Below, piece after piece: positions 47,227 through 56,381 of a stretch of 64,000 nt of DNA; the stretch's first letter is position 1; every line of letters starts with the position of its first letter. The notes beneath the pieces are model-generated. The model saw only the letters and a list, made by a program, of their open reading frames with translations. It was not told the origin of the DNA and did not search any database. The translations under genes were made by a program, and so were the position numbers. The stretch is from Agrobacterium salinitolerans (lineage in GTDB: Bacteria > Pseudomonadota > Alphaproteobacteria > Rhizobiales > Rhizobiaceae), in the NCBI RefSeq assembly GCF_002008225.1, contig NZ_MRDH01000002.1, positions 1 through 64,000 on the forward strand. The letters run 5' to 3'.

Positions 47227-48063
47227 TCAGCCGCCCTTGACGGCGCCGGCGGTGAGACCCGCCACGATCTGTTTCTGTGCGAACATGGTCAGCAGCAGCA
47301 CCGGCAGCGTCACGATCAGCGCGGCTGCGGCCAGCGGTCCCCAGCTCACCTGTTCGAAGGACAGCATGTTGTAGACCGCGACCGGCAGGGTGCGCGTTTC
47401 GCGGCTGGCCAGCACGATGCCGAAGACGAAGTTGTTCCACGAGAAGATGACCGCGAGGATAAAGGAAACGACGATGCCGGGCTTGGCAATCGGCAGCGCC
47501 ACCAGCCGGAACACCTGCCAGGAGGATGCGCCATCGATGCTTGCCGCCTCTTCCAGTTCCTTCGGGGTCGTCTCGAAGTAACCGATCATGATCCAGACGA
47601 CGATCGGTACCGTCACCACAAGATGGATGATGATCTGCGGCCAGAGCGTGCCCAAGAGGTTCAGCCATTGGAACAGCAGGAACAGCGGAATGAGGAAAGA
47701 AAGGCCGGGCGTCATGCGGGCGATCATGATGACGACGGCCGATTTTTCAGCCTTCAGTCGGGCAATGCCGTAGCCGGCCGGCACGCCGATCACCAACGCC
47801 AGAATGGTGGCGGCGCCGGTGACGAGGACCGAATTCCAGAAATAGAGGAAGAAATTATTCTCCTCGAACACTTTCACATAGTTCGACCAGGCAAAGCGTT
47901 CGGGAATGAGGATCGGCGGATAGGCGCCGTTGTCGATTTCATATTTCAGCGACAGCGAGATCATCCAGATGAAGAACAGGATGACGGGAGAGATCATCAC
48001 CAGCGCCACGAAAAACAGGCCGAGCCGGTCGAGATTTTTGCGTTTCAGGATTTTTGCAGACAT
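47227..48063 (-). CDS. CUT1 sugar ABC permease 2 (MalG type)
   Basis: 278-aa six-helix permease. ATG 48063 shares one base with the stop of the preceding permease. The EAA loop reads EEAASIDGASSWQVFRLVALP, and TM1 is near LFFVALVMISPVILFFIW. The carboxyl end LTAGAVKGG matches MalG-type permeases. Confidence 0.9.
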   Translation of the reverse strand: MSAKILKRKNLDRLGLFFVALVMISPVILFFIWMISLSLKYEIDNGAYPPILIPERFAWSNYVKVFEENNFFLYFWNSVLVTGAATILALVIGVPAGYGIARLKAEKSAVVIMIARMTPGLSFLIPLFLLFQWLNLLGTLWPQIIIHLVVTVPIVVWIMIGYFETTPKELEEAASIDGASSWQVFRLVALPIAKPGIVVSFILAVIFSWNNFVFGIVLASRETRTLPVAVYNMLSFEQVSWGPLAAAALIVTLPVLLLTMFAQKQIVAGLTAGAVKGG

Positions 48064-49001
48064 CAGCGATCCTCCATCTCGTTCCATTGTGAGCGCTGGC
48101 GCACCATCAGAAGCACGAAGGACAGCGCCACGATGATGATGAAGAAGACCACCGCCATGGCCGAGCCGTAACCAATGTCGTAATAGGCAAAGGCCGTGTT
48201 GTAGAGATAGATGTTGATGGTTTCCGATGCCGTGCCGGGCCCCCCTTGAGTCATCGCATAGATGATGTCGAAGCTTTTGACGGCGTCGATGGAGCGGATG
48301 ATGACGGCGATCATCAGGAACGGCGCAATCATCGGCATCGTCAGGTAACGGAACTTCTGCCAGGCGTTGGCGCCGTCGATTTCAGCACTTTCATAGGGTT
48401 CGCGCGGCACGGCGGCGAGACCGCCGAGCACGATCAGCATGACGAGCGGTGTCCATTGCCAGGTTTCCACCAGAACCAGCGAGGGGATGACGGTGGACTG
48501 GTTGTAGATCCATTCCAGCGGCCCGATGTGGATGAAGGACAGGAGATAGTTCAGAACGCCGAGCTGCGGGTGGAACATCATGGTCCAGACGAGCGCGATG
48601 GCGACTGGGGTCGCCATCATTGGCATGACGAAGACGCCGCGCAGAAAACCGCGCAGCGGAAACTGTGCATCGAAAACCAGCGCCGCCAATGTTCCGAGGA
48701 TAAGCGGAGCGACGACCGACAGCACGGTATAGATGAGCGTATGCCAGAGCGATTCCCAGAACCTGATATCGCTTGCAAGCCTGATATAGTTCTCGAAACC
48801 GATAAAGCTCTGCTCCTGTCCGAGCGTCCAGCGATGCGCGCTCATCCAGAGGGTGAAGACCCACGGAAAAACGATCACCGCCGAAATGACGACAAGTGCC
48901 GGTATGACGAAGGGCCAGTAATTGGGAGCAAGCCTTGCGGGCCTGCTCCCTTCTTTCCGGCTCGCGCCTGTCTTGGTGTTTTCGATGCTCACGGAGGCCA
49001 T
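48063..49001 (-). CDS. CUT1 sugar ABC permease 1 (MalF type)
   Basis: 312-aa permease. ATG 49001 shares a base with the stop of the binding-protein gene (TAATG). The EAA loop reads YESAEIDGANAWQKFRYLTMP. The first membrane helix lies near residues 31-52 (YWPFVIPALVVISAVIVFPWV). Confidence 0.9.
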   Translation of the reverse strand: MASVSIENTKTGASRKEGSRPARLAPNYWPFVIPALVVISAVIVFPWVFTLWMSAHRWTLGQEQSFIGFENYIRLASDIRFWESLWHTLIYTVLSVVAPLILGTLAALVFDAQFPLRGFLRGVFVMPMMATPVAIALVWTMMFHPQLGVLNYLLSFIHIGPLEWIYNQSTVIPSLVLVETWQWTPLVMLIVLGGLAAVPREPYESAEIDGANAWQKFRYLTMPMIAPFLMIAVIIRSIDAVKSFDIIYAMTQGGPGTASETINIYLYNTAFAYYDIGYGSAMAVVFFIIIVALSFVLLMVRQRSQWNEMEDR

Positions 49002-50329
49002 TATCCCTCGCTACGCGCCAGAACGGGTGCGAACTGTTCCGTTGCCTTTTTCAGCTCAGTTGCCGGGTCCGCGCCGCCGATCATGTTGGTGAGGCCGACG
49101 CCGTAGATGTCGCGGAATTCCGTCACCGGAATGATGACGGGGAGCGCCAGCTGCGAGACCTTTCCGGAGTCGACGACGGCGTCCAACCAGGTGGCCGGCA
49201 TCTTGACGCCTTCGCGGACCTTCTGATCTTCGAGAATGGACTGGCGGAACGGAACACCCGCACCGGCCTGCAAGAGACGCGCGCCCATTTCATGCGAAAT
49301 CGCCCATTGGCAGAAGAGATAGGCGGCTTCCTTCTTGCTGCTGGCTTCGACGACGCCGAGACCATCGCCAAAGGTGCCGGCGGCCTGTGCTGCCGGACCC
49401 TTCGGCATGACGCCGTAACCGACCTTGCCGACAACGCGGGATTTTTCCGGGTTTTCGATCGGCGGCGCAAAACCGACGCCATCGAACCACATGCCGATCT
49501 TGCCCTGAAGGAAGGCCGACTGCGCTTCGGCCCAGTTGAAGCCGGAGACGCCGGGAGGGGCGGCTTTGGTCATCAGACGCTGATAGAGCTTTGCAGCTTC
49601 AACCGCTTCCTTGGATTCGGTATTGATCTTGCCGTCCACGATTGGTTTTGCGCCGTAACCCAGCATCAGCGAGGTCCAGACAGGTGTATTGGCGTTCTTG
49701 AGGCCGCGCGCCACGAAACCATAGGTGTTGGTTGCGGGGTCGGTGATCTTTTCCGCCGCCGTTACCAGTTCCTCGAAGGTCTCCGGGTATTTAAGGCCCT
49801 TGGCTTCGAAGAGCTCCTTGTTCCAGTAGACGATCCAGTAATCCACCGAGAAGGGGAGCGAGCGCAGCACGCCGTCGCTATCCTTCGCAAACAGCATGCC
49901 GGCCTCGGCAAAGTCCTTTTCGGTGAGCGACGGATCGGTGAGCGACGGGTCCTTCAGGAAGCCGCTAATATCGGCCAGCCACTTGCCTTTTTCGAACTGT
50001 CGCTTCTGAACGTGGTAGCTCAGATGCACAACGTCGAAGCTGGGCTTTCCAGAGGAAAGTTCGATGACCACCTTCTGGCGCTGCTGTTGTTCCGGCGTTG
50101 CTTCGGCATTGACCTTGATGCCGGTCAGCTCTTCGAATTCGCCGAGATATTTGATCAGCGTTTCGCTGCGCGGGCTTTTGACGAGATTGACTTCAAGCGT
50201 CGTGCCTGCGTGTTTTTTCCAGTTCACCGCCGCCGATGCCGGGCGAATGCCGAGCATCGCGCTGCCGCCAATCGCGGCCGTGCCTGCCAGAAAGGCGCGA
50301 CGCGTGGGGTTGAGCAATGAATGCCTCAT
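49001..50329 (-). CDS. CUT1 sugar ABC binding protein, Tat-exported
   Basis: 442-aa family 1 solute-binding protein. The N terminus NPTRRAFLAGTAAIGGSAML is a twin-arginine signal with cleavage near ASAAVN. A 15-bp in-frame tandem duplication at 49921-49950 gives DPSLTDPSLT in the chain. GGAGGAG precedes ATG 50329. It is the third gene of the operon after the DapA-like and GntR genes. Ligand is a sugar or derivative not identifiable here. Confidence 0.88.
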   Translation of the reverse strand: MRHSLLNPTRRAFLAGTAAIGGSAMLGIRPASAAVNWKKHAGTTLEVNLVKSPRSETLIKYLGEFEELTGIKVNAEATPEQQQRQKVVIELSSGKPSFDVVHLSYHVQKRQFEKGKWLADISGFLKDPSLTDPSLTEKDFAEAGMLFAKDSDGVLRSLPFSVDYWIVYWNKELFEAKGLKYPETFEELVTAAEKITDPATNTYGFVARGLKNANTPVWTSLMLGYGAKPIVDGKINTESKEAVEAAKLYQRLMTKAAPPGVSGFNWAEAQSAFLQGKIGMWFDGVGFAPPIENPEKSRVVGKVGYGVMPKGPAAQAAGTFGDGLGVVEASSKKEAAYLFCQWAISHEMGARLLQAGAGVPFRQSILEDQKVREGVKMPATWLDAVVDSGKVSQLALPVIIPVTEFRDIYGVGLTNMIGGADPATELKKATEQFAPVLARSEG

Positions 50330-50434
50330 GTCAGTTCTCCTCCAGTTAGCCGGAAATTCTCCTCACCTCCGGCTTGTTGCTTATTTTCATGCAATTCCGG
50401 CGCAGGACCGTTCTGCTGCCCTGCCGGAATTGCC

Positions 50435-51091
50435 CTATACTGCCAGCGCCCTGTCCCTTGCGTTGCGAATATGGGCGGTCAGGCGCTCTACGGCGTCTTC
50501 GACGGATCGCTTCTCAATGGCTTCGAGAATGGCGAGGTGTTCTTTCATCACCGATTTCACGTGGCCTGCGATGCGAAAGCGCTCCTGATTGATGAGGCGC
50601 ATCTTGATGGAATTGACCCTGTAGGCGTTCGAGATGATCGAGTTGCCGAGACTATCGATGAAGGCATCGTGCATGCCCCAGTCCACCTGCTGGGCATGCT
50701 GATCGAGCTCCGGCGATTCCCCACCGTTTTCCGTCGCCTCGGCGATATCGCGGTGCTGTTTCAACAGCCTGGCGATGGTCTCGTCCGAGGCCGAACGGGT
50801 AAAGAGCGCCACGGCCTCCTTCTCGAGAAAGATACGGAACTGGAACGCCTCGCGAATGAGGTTGATGTCGATATGGGCGACCTGCAATCCCCGCTGCGGT
50901 ACCGTCTTGATCAGACCTTCCGCCTCCAGCCGCGGAATTGCCTCCCGGATCGCGCCGAGCGGCAGGCCCGTCAGTTCCACGAGGCGGCGCTGCGAGATGA
51001 ATTGCCCCGGGCGAACGTCGCGCGAGAGAAGGTGGTGCGTAAAGCTCTCATACGCCCGTTCCCGCAATGTCTGTTCGCCGGTATCGTCCAT
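50435..51091 (-). CDS. GntR-family (FadR/FCD) regulator
   Basis: 218 aa from ATG 51091 with AAGG upstream; a TTG two codons earlier is less likely. The winged helix-turn-helix (LVELTGLPLGAIREAIPRLEAEGLI) is followed by an FCD ligand domain with conserved metal/ligand histidines (DWGMHDAFIDSLGN; AIEKRSVEDAVERLTAHI). It lies inside the sugar operon, 20 nt after the DapA-like gene, and probably represses it through the palindrome at 52036-52049. Confidence 0.87.
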   Translation of the reverse strand: MDDTGEQTLRERAYESFTHHLLSRDVRPGQFISQRRLVELTGLPLGAIREAIPRLEAEGLIKTVPQRGLQVAHIDINLIREAFQFRIFLEKEAVALFTRSASDETIARLLKQHRDIAEATENGGESPELDQHAQQVDWGMHDAFIDSLGNSIISNAYRVNSIKMRLINQERFRIAGHVKSVMKEHLAILEAIEKRSVEDAVERLTAHIRNARDRALAV

Positions 51092-51111
51092 GCTCAACCT
51101 TTCAGCTTTGT

Positions 51112-51996
51112 TCAGGCGGCCTGCCTGCGAAACAGCGCGTCGAAAGCGCCCTCGATCTGCCGCCGATCCTCAGGTGAAATCGCGACGAGCGGTGCACGCA
51201 CATCCGACCAGATAGTTTCCCCTGTCGTGTGTGATACCAGCACCTTGACGGCAGGCGTAACCGGGAATTTCAGAAGTTCCACAACAAGATCGACAATGCG
51301 GGGATCATCCTTGCCGTCAACGGCCATCGCGCGGACTTCCTGCGTCAGGAAATTGGCAACGCCGGATATGGCGCCCTGACCGCCGAGGCGGACGCCTCTT
51401 GCGAGATCACGCTCATCGCCGATCAGAATGGCGAGATCGCCATGTTCTTTCAGCAGGCGCTCGGTATGGCTCCAGTTGCCTGAGGAGTCCTTCACGCCGG
51501 TAACGATGCCCGGAAACGCTTGTCTCAGCCGCCCCACCAGTTCGACCGACAGTGTTACCATAGTCACGGAAGGGATGTTGTAGACGAGAATGTCGCGTGC
51601 ATCCTTACCGATCTTCGAAAAGACCGCCGAGAACCAGGCAAACAGGCCGTCGTCGCTGACATTCTTGAAATAGGAAGGCGGGGCGAGAAGAATATTGCGG
51701 GCGCCGGCTTTCAGGGCTTCCGCCGACTGGTCTGCCGCATCTTCGATGGAATCCACCAGAACCCCGGTGACGATACGCGACGGTGCAATGCCTGCTGCAA
51801 TGAAGCTGGAGAGGATCGTCTGCCGTTCGCGGCTGCCGACAGAGCAGCCTTCACCCGTCGTGCCGAAGAGTGTCACGCTGTCGCAGCCATTGGACAGGCA
51901 ACGGCGGGCATGGGCGATCATGGCATCGATATCGACCGTTCCGTCCGTTTTGAAAGGGGTTGTCAGGGCTGCCGAAAGGCCGAATTTCTGGGTCAA
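51112..51996 (-). CDS. DapA/NanA-family class I aldolase or lyase
   Basis: 294-aa TIM barrel with Schiff-base lysine K169 (TGVKDSSGN), Y139 (ILVYNIP) and FGTTGEG at 44-50, the carboxylate-binding loop. The family includes dihydrodipicolinate synthase, N-acetylneuraminate lyase and 2-keto-3-deoxy sugar acid aldolases. The sugar importer and PfkB kinase in the same operon favour a pyruvate-yielding sugar-acid lyase over lysine synthesis. It starts at TTG 51996 behind GGAGGA. First gene of the operon. Confidence 0.83.
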   Translation of the reverse strand: MTQKFGLSAALTTPFKTDGTVDIDAMIAHARRCLSNGCDSVTLFGTTGEGCSVGSRERQTILSSFIAAGIAPSRIVTGVLVDSIEDAADQSAEALKAGARNILLAPPSYFKNVSDDGLFAWFSAVFSKIGKDARDILVYNIPSVTMVTLSVELVGRLRQAFPGIVTGVKDSSGNWSHTERLLKEHGDLAILIGDERDLARGVRLGGQGAISGVANFLTQEVRAMAVDGKDDPRIVDLVVELLKFPVTPAVKVLVSHTTGETIWSDVRAPLVAISPEDRRQIEGAFDALFRRQAA

Positions 51997-52303
51997 TTAA
52001 GATGCTCCTCCAAGGTGACCGCGAATTGATGGCATACTGACATGTTAGTTGTAAAGCAGTAATTGCAGGAGGATTGCTCGGAGCGTGAGCGTTCAGGACT
52101 TTACAGGGGAAATGAGTTCTGGGGTGGGCTTGCCAGCACCGATGAGGATTGATTGGATCGGTCCGGATGGGCATGAGTTTATCGCGGTGCGAGACGCACA
52201 AGCATCATGGGCAGGGAGACGGAAAAATGCGAAAATAAAATTTGACTGTCGGAGTAAAGATTTTTATCAGGCAGTCTGAATATAGGGATAAGGGACCATC
52301 ATC
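51997..52303. promoter_or_regulatory. 307-nt divergent region before the heme oxygenase gene
   Basis: Apart from the palindrome at 52036-52049, I see one plausible promoter reading right: TTGACT near 52241-52246, about 17 nt, TATCAG near 52264-52269, about 35 nt before the heme oxygenase start. No clear Irr (ICE) box or RirA-type iron box is visible. An open frame at 52085-52279 (64 aa) has no recognisable feature and is probably noncoding. Confidence 0.35.
52036..52049. promoter_or_regulatory. palindrome, candidate GntR operator
   Basis: ACTGACATGTTAGT pairs in 6 of 7 positions around a central ACATGT. It lies 40 nt upstream of the DapA-like start, where the promoter of the operon should be, and is the only clear palindrome in that region. 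Confidence 0.45.
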
Positions 52304-52915
52304 ATGACTATTGTGGAGTCGGCAGCGCCTGTAGCGGAGACCGAGCAGAGCCGCGTCAAGCGTCTGAAGGCAGCGACGCGCGGGGCGCATGGCGATCTCG
52401 ATAGTTTCATTATGGCATCGAAGCCGTTCGAGAGCCGTGAGAACTTCGGCAAGTTCGTCGAAACGCAATATCTTTTCCATCGCGATCTCGATGTCTTCTT
52501 CGCCAATGCCACGCTTGATGGCCTGCTGCCCGACCTCAAGGGCCGCCGTCGTCTCTCCATGATCGAGCAGGATCTTTCCGATCTCGGTCTTGCCATTCCC
52601 GAAACGGCCGCGCCGCGTTTTTCCGCCGAGACGCCCTTCGATCTGCCGGAGGCCATGGGCTGGCTTTACGTGGTCGAAGGATCCAATCTCGGTGCGGCCT
52701 TCCTGCTGAAGGACGCGGCAAAGCTTGGGCTTGGGGAAGAATTCGGCGCCCGCCATCTCGCTGGCGCTCCCGAAGGTCGTGGCCTGCACTGGCGCACCTT
52801 CACCGCTGCGCTTGATGAAATTTCGCTGACCGTTGAAGAGGAAGAGCGGGTTGTCGCAGGCGCCGAGTCCGCTTTCCGGGCGGTGCATGCCTATGCGCAG
52901 CAGCGGATGGGTTGA
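52304..52915 (+). CDS. heme oxygenase (biliverdin-producing, BphO/HmuO-like)
   Basis: 203 aa. The proximal heme histidine lies in LKAATRGAHGDLD (H29). The distal helix motif is GWLYVVEGSNLGAAFLLKDA, with the flexible glycines of heme oxygenases. It would open heme to biliverdin, iron and carbon monoxide, for iron recovery or to supply chromophore for bacteriophytochrome. No phytochrome or heme importer is adjacent. Weak ribosome site (AAGGGA) before ATG 52304. Confidence 0.8.
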   Translation: MTIVESAAPVAETEQSRVKRLKAATRGAHGDLDSFIMASKPFESRENFGKFVETQYLFHRDLDVFFANATLDGLLPDLKGRRRLSMIEQDLSDLGLAIPETAAPRFSAETPFDLPEAMGWLYVVEGSNLGAAFLLKDAAKLGLGEEFGARHLAGAPEGRGLHWRTFTAALDEISLTVEEEERVVAGAESAFRAVHAYAQQRMG

Positions 52916-52975
52916 GGTTTTAGCATAGCTTCCAGAGAGCTATCGCGGGCTGATCGTAGTTCCTGAAACGGTAAG

Positions 52976-53062
52976 CGTCATCCTCGGGCTTGTCCCGAGA
53001 ATCTGCAACCGATTGATTTTACGCAACATGGTTAGATCTTCGGGACAAGCCCGAGAATGACG
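52976..53062 (+). repeat. 87-bp palindromic repeat, copy 1 (upstream of rut)
   Basis: The arms CATCCTCGGGCTTGTCCCGA and TCGGGACAAGCCCGAGAATG flank a non-palindromic centre containing ATCTGCAACCGATTGATTTT. A second copy of the same length and orientation lies at 57610-57696, downstream of rutF. It is likely a dispersed rhizobial intergenic palindrome. Confidence 0.8.
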
Positions 53063-53161
53063 AAGAGTGTGAGGCGAGCCTCGCGGCACTTTCAGGCCTA
53101 CTGCGAGAGCCGCTCACCTTTGACGTATCGCTCTCAATATTTGCCGAATAAACAGGCAAAT

Positions 53162-53239
53162 ATTTTTACCAAATGATAAAAATTTTGCCTTTCGGTCAAG
53201 GCTAGATGCGTCCCAAAATTTTATCCATTTGATAAAATT
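53162..53239. promoter_or_regulatory. two related AT-rich palindromes upstream of rutA
   Basis: Site 1, 53162-53183: ATTTTTACCAA and ATGATAAAAAT, 9 of 11 pairs. Site 2, 53217-53239: AATTTTATC and GATAAAATT, a perfect 9-bp arm around CATTT. Both contain TTTAYC/GATAAA and lie 80-160 nt before rutA. They resemble, loosely, the RutR-type TTGACCA-N2-TGGTCAA pattern with altered outer bases. Confidence 0.55.
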
Positions 53240-53318
53240 ATTGTATTTGGTCTGGCACAGAACCTGCTACTCTTTTCTCAAGTCAGGAGACACCTGACGC
53301 AAAAAAGGGAACAGCAAA

Positions 53319-54410
53319 ATGGAAATCGGTGTTTTTATCCCGATCGGGAACAATGGTTGGCTGCTTTCAGAAAACGCGCCGCAATACAAGCCGAGCTTTG
53401 ATCTCAACAAGGCGATCACGCTGAAGGCGGAGCAATATGGTTTCGACTTTGCGCTGTCGATGATCAAGCTGCGCGGTTTTGGCGGCAAGACCGAATTCTG
53501 GGATTATAATCTGGAATCCTTCACGCTGATGGCGGGCCTCGCTGCCGTTACCTCCAAGATCAAGCTGTTCGGCACCGCCGCCACGCTGGTCATGCCGCCG
53601 GCCATTGTTGCGCGTATGGCGACGACGATCGATTCCATTTCCGGCGGTCGTTTCGGCATCAACCTGATTACCGGCTGGCAGCGGCCGGAATATAGCCAGA
53701 TGGGGCTTTGGCCGGGTGACGATTATTTTGGTGATCGTTACGAATATCTCGGCGAATATACCTCCGTGCTGAAAGAGCTGCTGACGGAGGGCCAGTCGGA
53801 CTTCAAGGGCAAGTTCTTCCAAATGGACGATTGCCGTATGAAGCCGGTGCCGCAGGGGGATGTGAAGCTCATCTGCGCCGGTTCCTCCAATTCCGGCATG
53901 GCGTTTTCGGCCAAGTTCGCCGATTACAGCTTCTGCTTCGGTGTTGGCGTCAATACGCCCAAGGCTTTTGCGCCCACCAATGAGCGACTTCTGGCGGCAA
54001 CGGAAAAAAGCGGCCGCGAGGTTAAATCCGTCGTGCTGACCATGATCCTTGCCGAGGAAAAATCCGAGGATGCCTGGGCGAAGTGGGAGCATTACAAGGC
54101 GGGTGCGGATGAGGATGCGATCAAGTGGCTCGGCTTGCAAAGCGCCGTCGATACCAAATCCGGCTCCGACACCAATGTCCGGCACATGTCCAATCCCGTC
54201 TCGGCGGTCAATATCAACATGGGAACGCTGATCGGCTCCTATGAGGAAGTGGCAGCCATGCTGGACGAGATGAGCGAGGTGCCGGGGACTGGCGGCGTGA
54301 TGCTGACTTTCGACGACTTCCTCGAGGGCGTCGAAAAATTCGGCAAATATGTGCAGCCGCTGATGAAGAGCCGCCGGCATGTGCTGGCCGAACTGGAGGC
54401 AGCGGAATGA
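53319..54410 (+). CDS. rutA: pyrimidine monooxygenase RutA
   Basis: 363-aa flavin-dependent luciferase-fold enzyme that opens uracil or thymine with oxygen and reduced FMN to yield peroxyureidoacrylate. Sequence landmarks: [18 protein letters not shown] at the N terminus, [20 protein letters not shown], and [20 protein letters not shown]. Needs RutF as flavin reductase, encoded at the end of the operon. AAGGGAA precedes ATG 53319. Its stop overlaps rutB by 4 nt. Confidence 0.95.
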   Translation: MEIGVFIPIGNNGWLLSENAPQYKPSFDLNKAITLKAEQYGFDFALSMIKLRGFGGKTEFWDYNLESFTLMAGLAAVTSKIKLFGTAATLVMPPAIVARMATTIDSISGGRFGINLITGWQRPEYSQMGLWPGDDYFGDRYEYLGEYTSVLKELLTEGQSDFKGKFFQMDDCRMKPVPQGDVKLICAGSSNSGMAFSAKFADYSFCFGVGVNTPKAFAPTNERLLAATEKSGREVKSVVLTMILAEEKSEDAWAKWEHYKAGADEDAIKWLGLQSAVDTKSGSDTNVRHMSNPVSAVNINMGTLIGSYEEVAAMLDEMSEVPGTGGVMLTFDDFLEGVEKFGKYVQPLMKSRRHVLAELEAAE

Positions 54411-55147
54411 GTGAAGCCGTCGTGGCGGGTTACAAGGGGCCGGAAAGCCGTTCGGAAAGCGTCACACTTCCCGCAAGGCCGGAGCCGATTACCCTCAAAC
54501 CCAGCGAGACCGCCGTTGTCGTGGTCGACATGCAGAACGCCTATTCGACCGAGGGCGGTTATGTCGATCTGGCCGGGTTCGACATATCAGGCGCCAAAAG
54601 CACCATCGCCAACATCAAGAAGACGCTGGATGCGGCGCGCGCGGCGGGTGTCCAGGTCATTTATTTCCAGAATGGCTGGGACAAGGACTATGTCGAGGCG
54701 GGTGGACCTGGTTCGCCCAACTGGCACAAGTCCAACGCCCTGAAAACTATGCGCAAAAGGCCAGAATTGCAGGGCCAGCTGTTGGCCAAGGGGACGTGGG
54801 ACTACGCCATCGTTGACGAGCTGCAACCGCAGCCAGGCGATATCTTGGTGCCGAAGACGCGTTATAGCGGGTTCTTCAACACCAATATGGACAGCGTGCT
54901 GCGCGCCCGCGGTATCCGCAATCTGGTCTTCGTCGGCATCGCCACCAATGTCTGCGTGGAAAGCTCGCTGCGCGACGCCTTCCATCTCGAATATTTCGGG
55001 GTGATGCTGGAGGATGCCACGCATCATCTGGGACCGGACTATATCCAGCAGGCGACGGTCTACAATGTCGAGAAATTTTTCGGCTGGGTCGCCACCGTCA
55101 ATGATTTCTGCGGCGTCATCTCGCAGGCCGCACCCGTCAGCGCTTGA
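54407..55147 (+). CDS. rutB: peroxyureidoacrylate/ureidoacrylate amidohydrolase RutB
   Basis: 246-aa cysteine hydrolase of the isochorismatase family. The catalytic triad is D41 (VVDMQNAYS), K150 ([10 protein letters not shown]) and C183 ([11 protein letters not shown]). It releases peroxyaminoacrylate and carbamate from the product of RutA. ATGA overlap with rutA. Confidence 0.94.
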   Translation: MSEAVVAGYKGPESRSESVTLPARPEPITLKPSETAVVVVDMQNAYSTEGGYVDLAGFDISGAKSTIANIKKTLDAARAAGVQVIYFQNGWDKDYVEAGGPGSPNWHKSNALKTMRKRPELQGQLLAKGTWDYAIVDELQPQPGDILVPKTRYSGFFNTNMDSVLRARGIRNLVFVGIATNVCVESSLRDAFHLEYFGVMLEDATHHLGPDYIQQATVYNVEKFFGWVATVNDFCGVISQAAPVSA

Positions 55148-55173
55148 TATCCAACCACAAAGAGGAGAACGAA

Positions 55174-55560
55174 ATGCCGAAGAAGATCGTCGTGCCTGCC
55201 GGCACCAGCAAACCCATCGCCCCTTTTTCGCCGGGAACGCTTGCCGATGGCGTGGTTTACGTGTCCGGCACGCTGCCCTTCGACAAGGACAATAATGTCG
55301 TGCATGTGGGCGATGCGAGCGCCCAGACACGCCATGTTCTGGAAACCATCAAGTCGGTCATCGAAACCGCGGGCGGCACGATGGAAGACGTGACGATGAA
55401 CCACATCTTCATCACCGACTGGGCAAATTATCAGGCCGTCAACACGGTCTATGCCGAATATTTCCCCGGCGACAAGCCGGCGCGTTATTGCATCCAGTGC
55501 GGCCTCGTGAAGCCAGATGCGCTGGTGGAAATCGCCACCGTCGCCCATATCGGCAAATAG
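55174..55560 (+). CDS. rutC: RutC, RidA-family aminoacrylate peracid reductase/deaminase
   Basis: 128-aa RidA/YjgF-type protein ([28 protein letters not shown] at the start, positions noted by G10, P15, G34). The conserved arginine near the C-terminal part is in [12 protein letters not shown] 55174 follows AAGAGGAGAAC; an in-frame start at 55144 would overlap rutB and is less likely. It acts on the aminoacrylate intermediate. Confidence 0.92.
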   Translation: MPKKIVVPAGTSKPIAPFSPGTLADGVVYVSGTLPFDKDNNVVHVGDASAQTRHVLETIKSVIETAGGTMEDVTMNHIFITDWANYQAVNTVYAEYFPGDKPARYCIQCGLVKPDALVEIATVAHIGK

Positions 55561-55572
55561 GCGAGACGGCAG

Positions 55573-56364
55573 ATGATGCACTTCGAGGTTCATGGCCGCA
55601 CAGATGCCGAGGCACCTACCATCCTTTTGTCTTCGGGGCTGGGCGGATCGGGTGCCTATTGGGCGCCGCAGATCGAAGCCCTTTCCCGTCATTTCCGCGT
55701 GGTCACCTATGACCACCGCGGAACCGGAAGGACGGGCGGCGAGGTGCCGGAGGAGGGCGGCATATCTGCCATGGCGGATGATGTGCTGGAGATTGCCTCG
55801 GCCCTGAACCTCGAAAAATTCCATTTCATGGGCCATGCGCTCGGCGGCCTGATCGGCCTCGATATCGCGCTGCGGCGGCCCGGCCTTATCGACCGGCTGG
55901 TGCTTATCAATGCGTGGAGCAAGGCCGATCCGCATTCGGGACGCTGCTTTGACGTGCGGATCGAGCTTCTGGAGAAATCCGGTGTCGAGGCCTTCGTCAA
56001 AGCCCAGCCGCTGTTTCTTTATCCGGCCGCCTGGATGTCGGAGCATCAGGAACGGCTGGCGCGGGATGATGCCCATGGCGTCGCGCATTTTCAGGGCAAG
56101 GTGAATGTGCTGCGGCGCATTGCGGCGCTTCGGGCATTTGATGTCGATAGCCGTCTAGGTGAGATCGACAGTCCGGTGCTGGTGGTGGCGACGAAGGACG
56201 ATCTTCTGGTGCCTTATACCCGCTCGCTGCGTTTGGCGGAGGGATTGCCGCAAAGCGAGCTTTGTCTTTTGGATTTCGGCGCCCATGCGGTGAATATCAC
56301 CGAGCCCGACCTTTTCAACGAGCGGCTATTGCAGTTCCTGCTGCCAGCCGACCAGACATTATGA
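55573..56364 (+). CDS. rutD: RutD, alpha/beta hydrolase-fold protein of pyrimidine breakdown
   Basis: 263 aa with an alpha/beta hydrolase fold: oxyanion region LSSGLGGSGAYW, strand-turn VVTYDHRGTGRT and the nucleophile elbow FMGHALGG. The usual catalytic serine is alanine here (A89), as it also is in E. coli RutD, so this is a family trait. It accelerates aminoacrylate hydrolysis to malonic semialdehyde. It follows rutC by 12 nt. Confidence 0.92.
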   Translation: MMHFEVHGRTDAEAPTILLSSGLGGSGAYWAPQIEALSRHFRVVTYDHRGTGRTGGEVPEEGGISAMADDVLEIASALNLEKFHFMGHALGGLIGLDIALRRPGLIDRLVLINAWSKADPHSGRCFDVRIELLEKSGVEAFVKAQPLFLYPAAWMSEHQERLARDDAHGVAHFQGKVNVLRRIAALRAFDVDSRLGEIDSPVLVVATKDDLLVPYTRSLRLAEGLPQSELCLLDFGAHAVNITEPDLFNERLLQFLLPADQTL

Positions 56365-56381
56365 CAGGATTTTAGAGCAAG

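Noticed and set aside
47201-47668. N-terminal extension of the sugar ATPase reading frame
   Set aside because: It lies antisense-free but inside the MalG-type permease gene in another frame; the ATPase family begins at ATG 47200.
52085-52279. 64-codon open frame before the heme oxygenase gene
   Set aside because: Starts at GTG without a ribosome site, has no family resemblance and overlaps the promoter region.
55573-56364. RutD as a mutated, inactive hydrolase because the nucleophile serine is alanine
   Set aside because: E. coli RutD has the same GHALG elbow, so the change is normal for the family.
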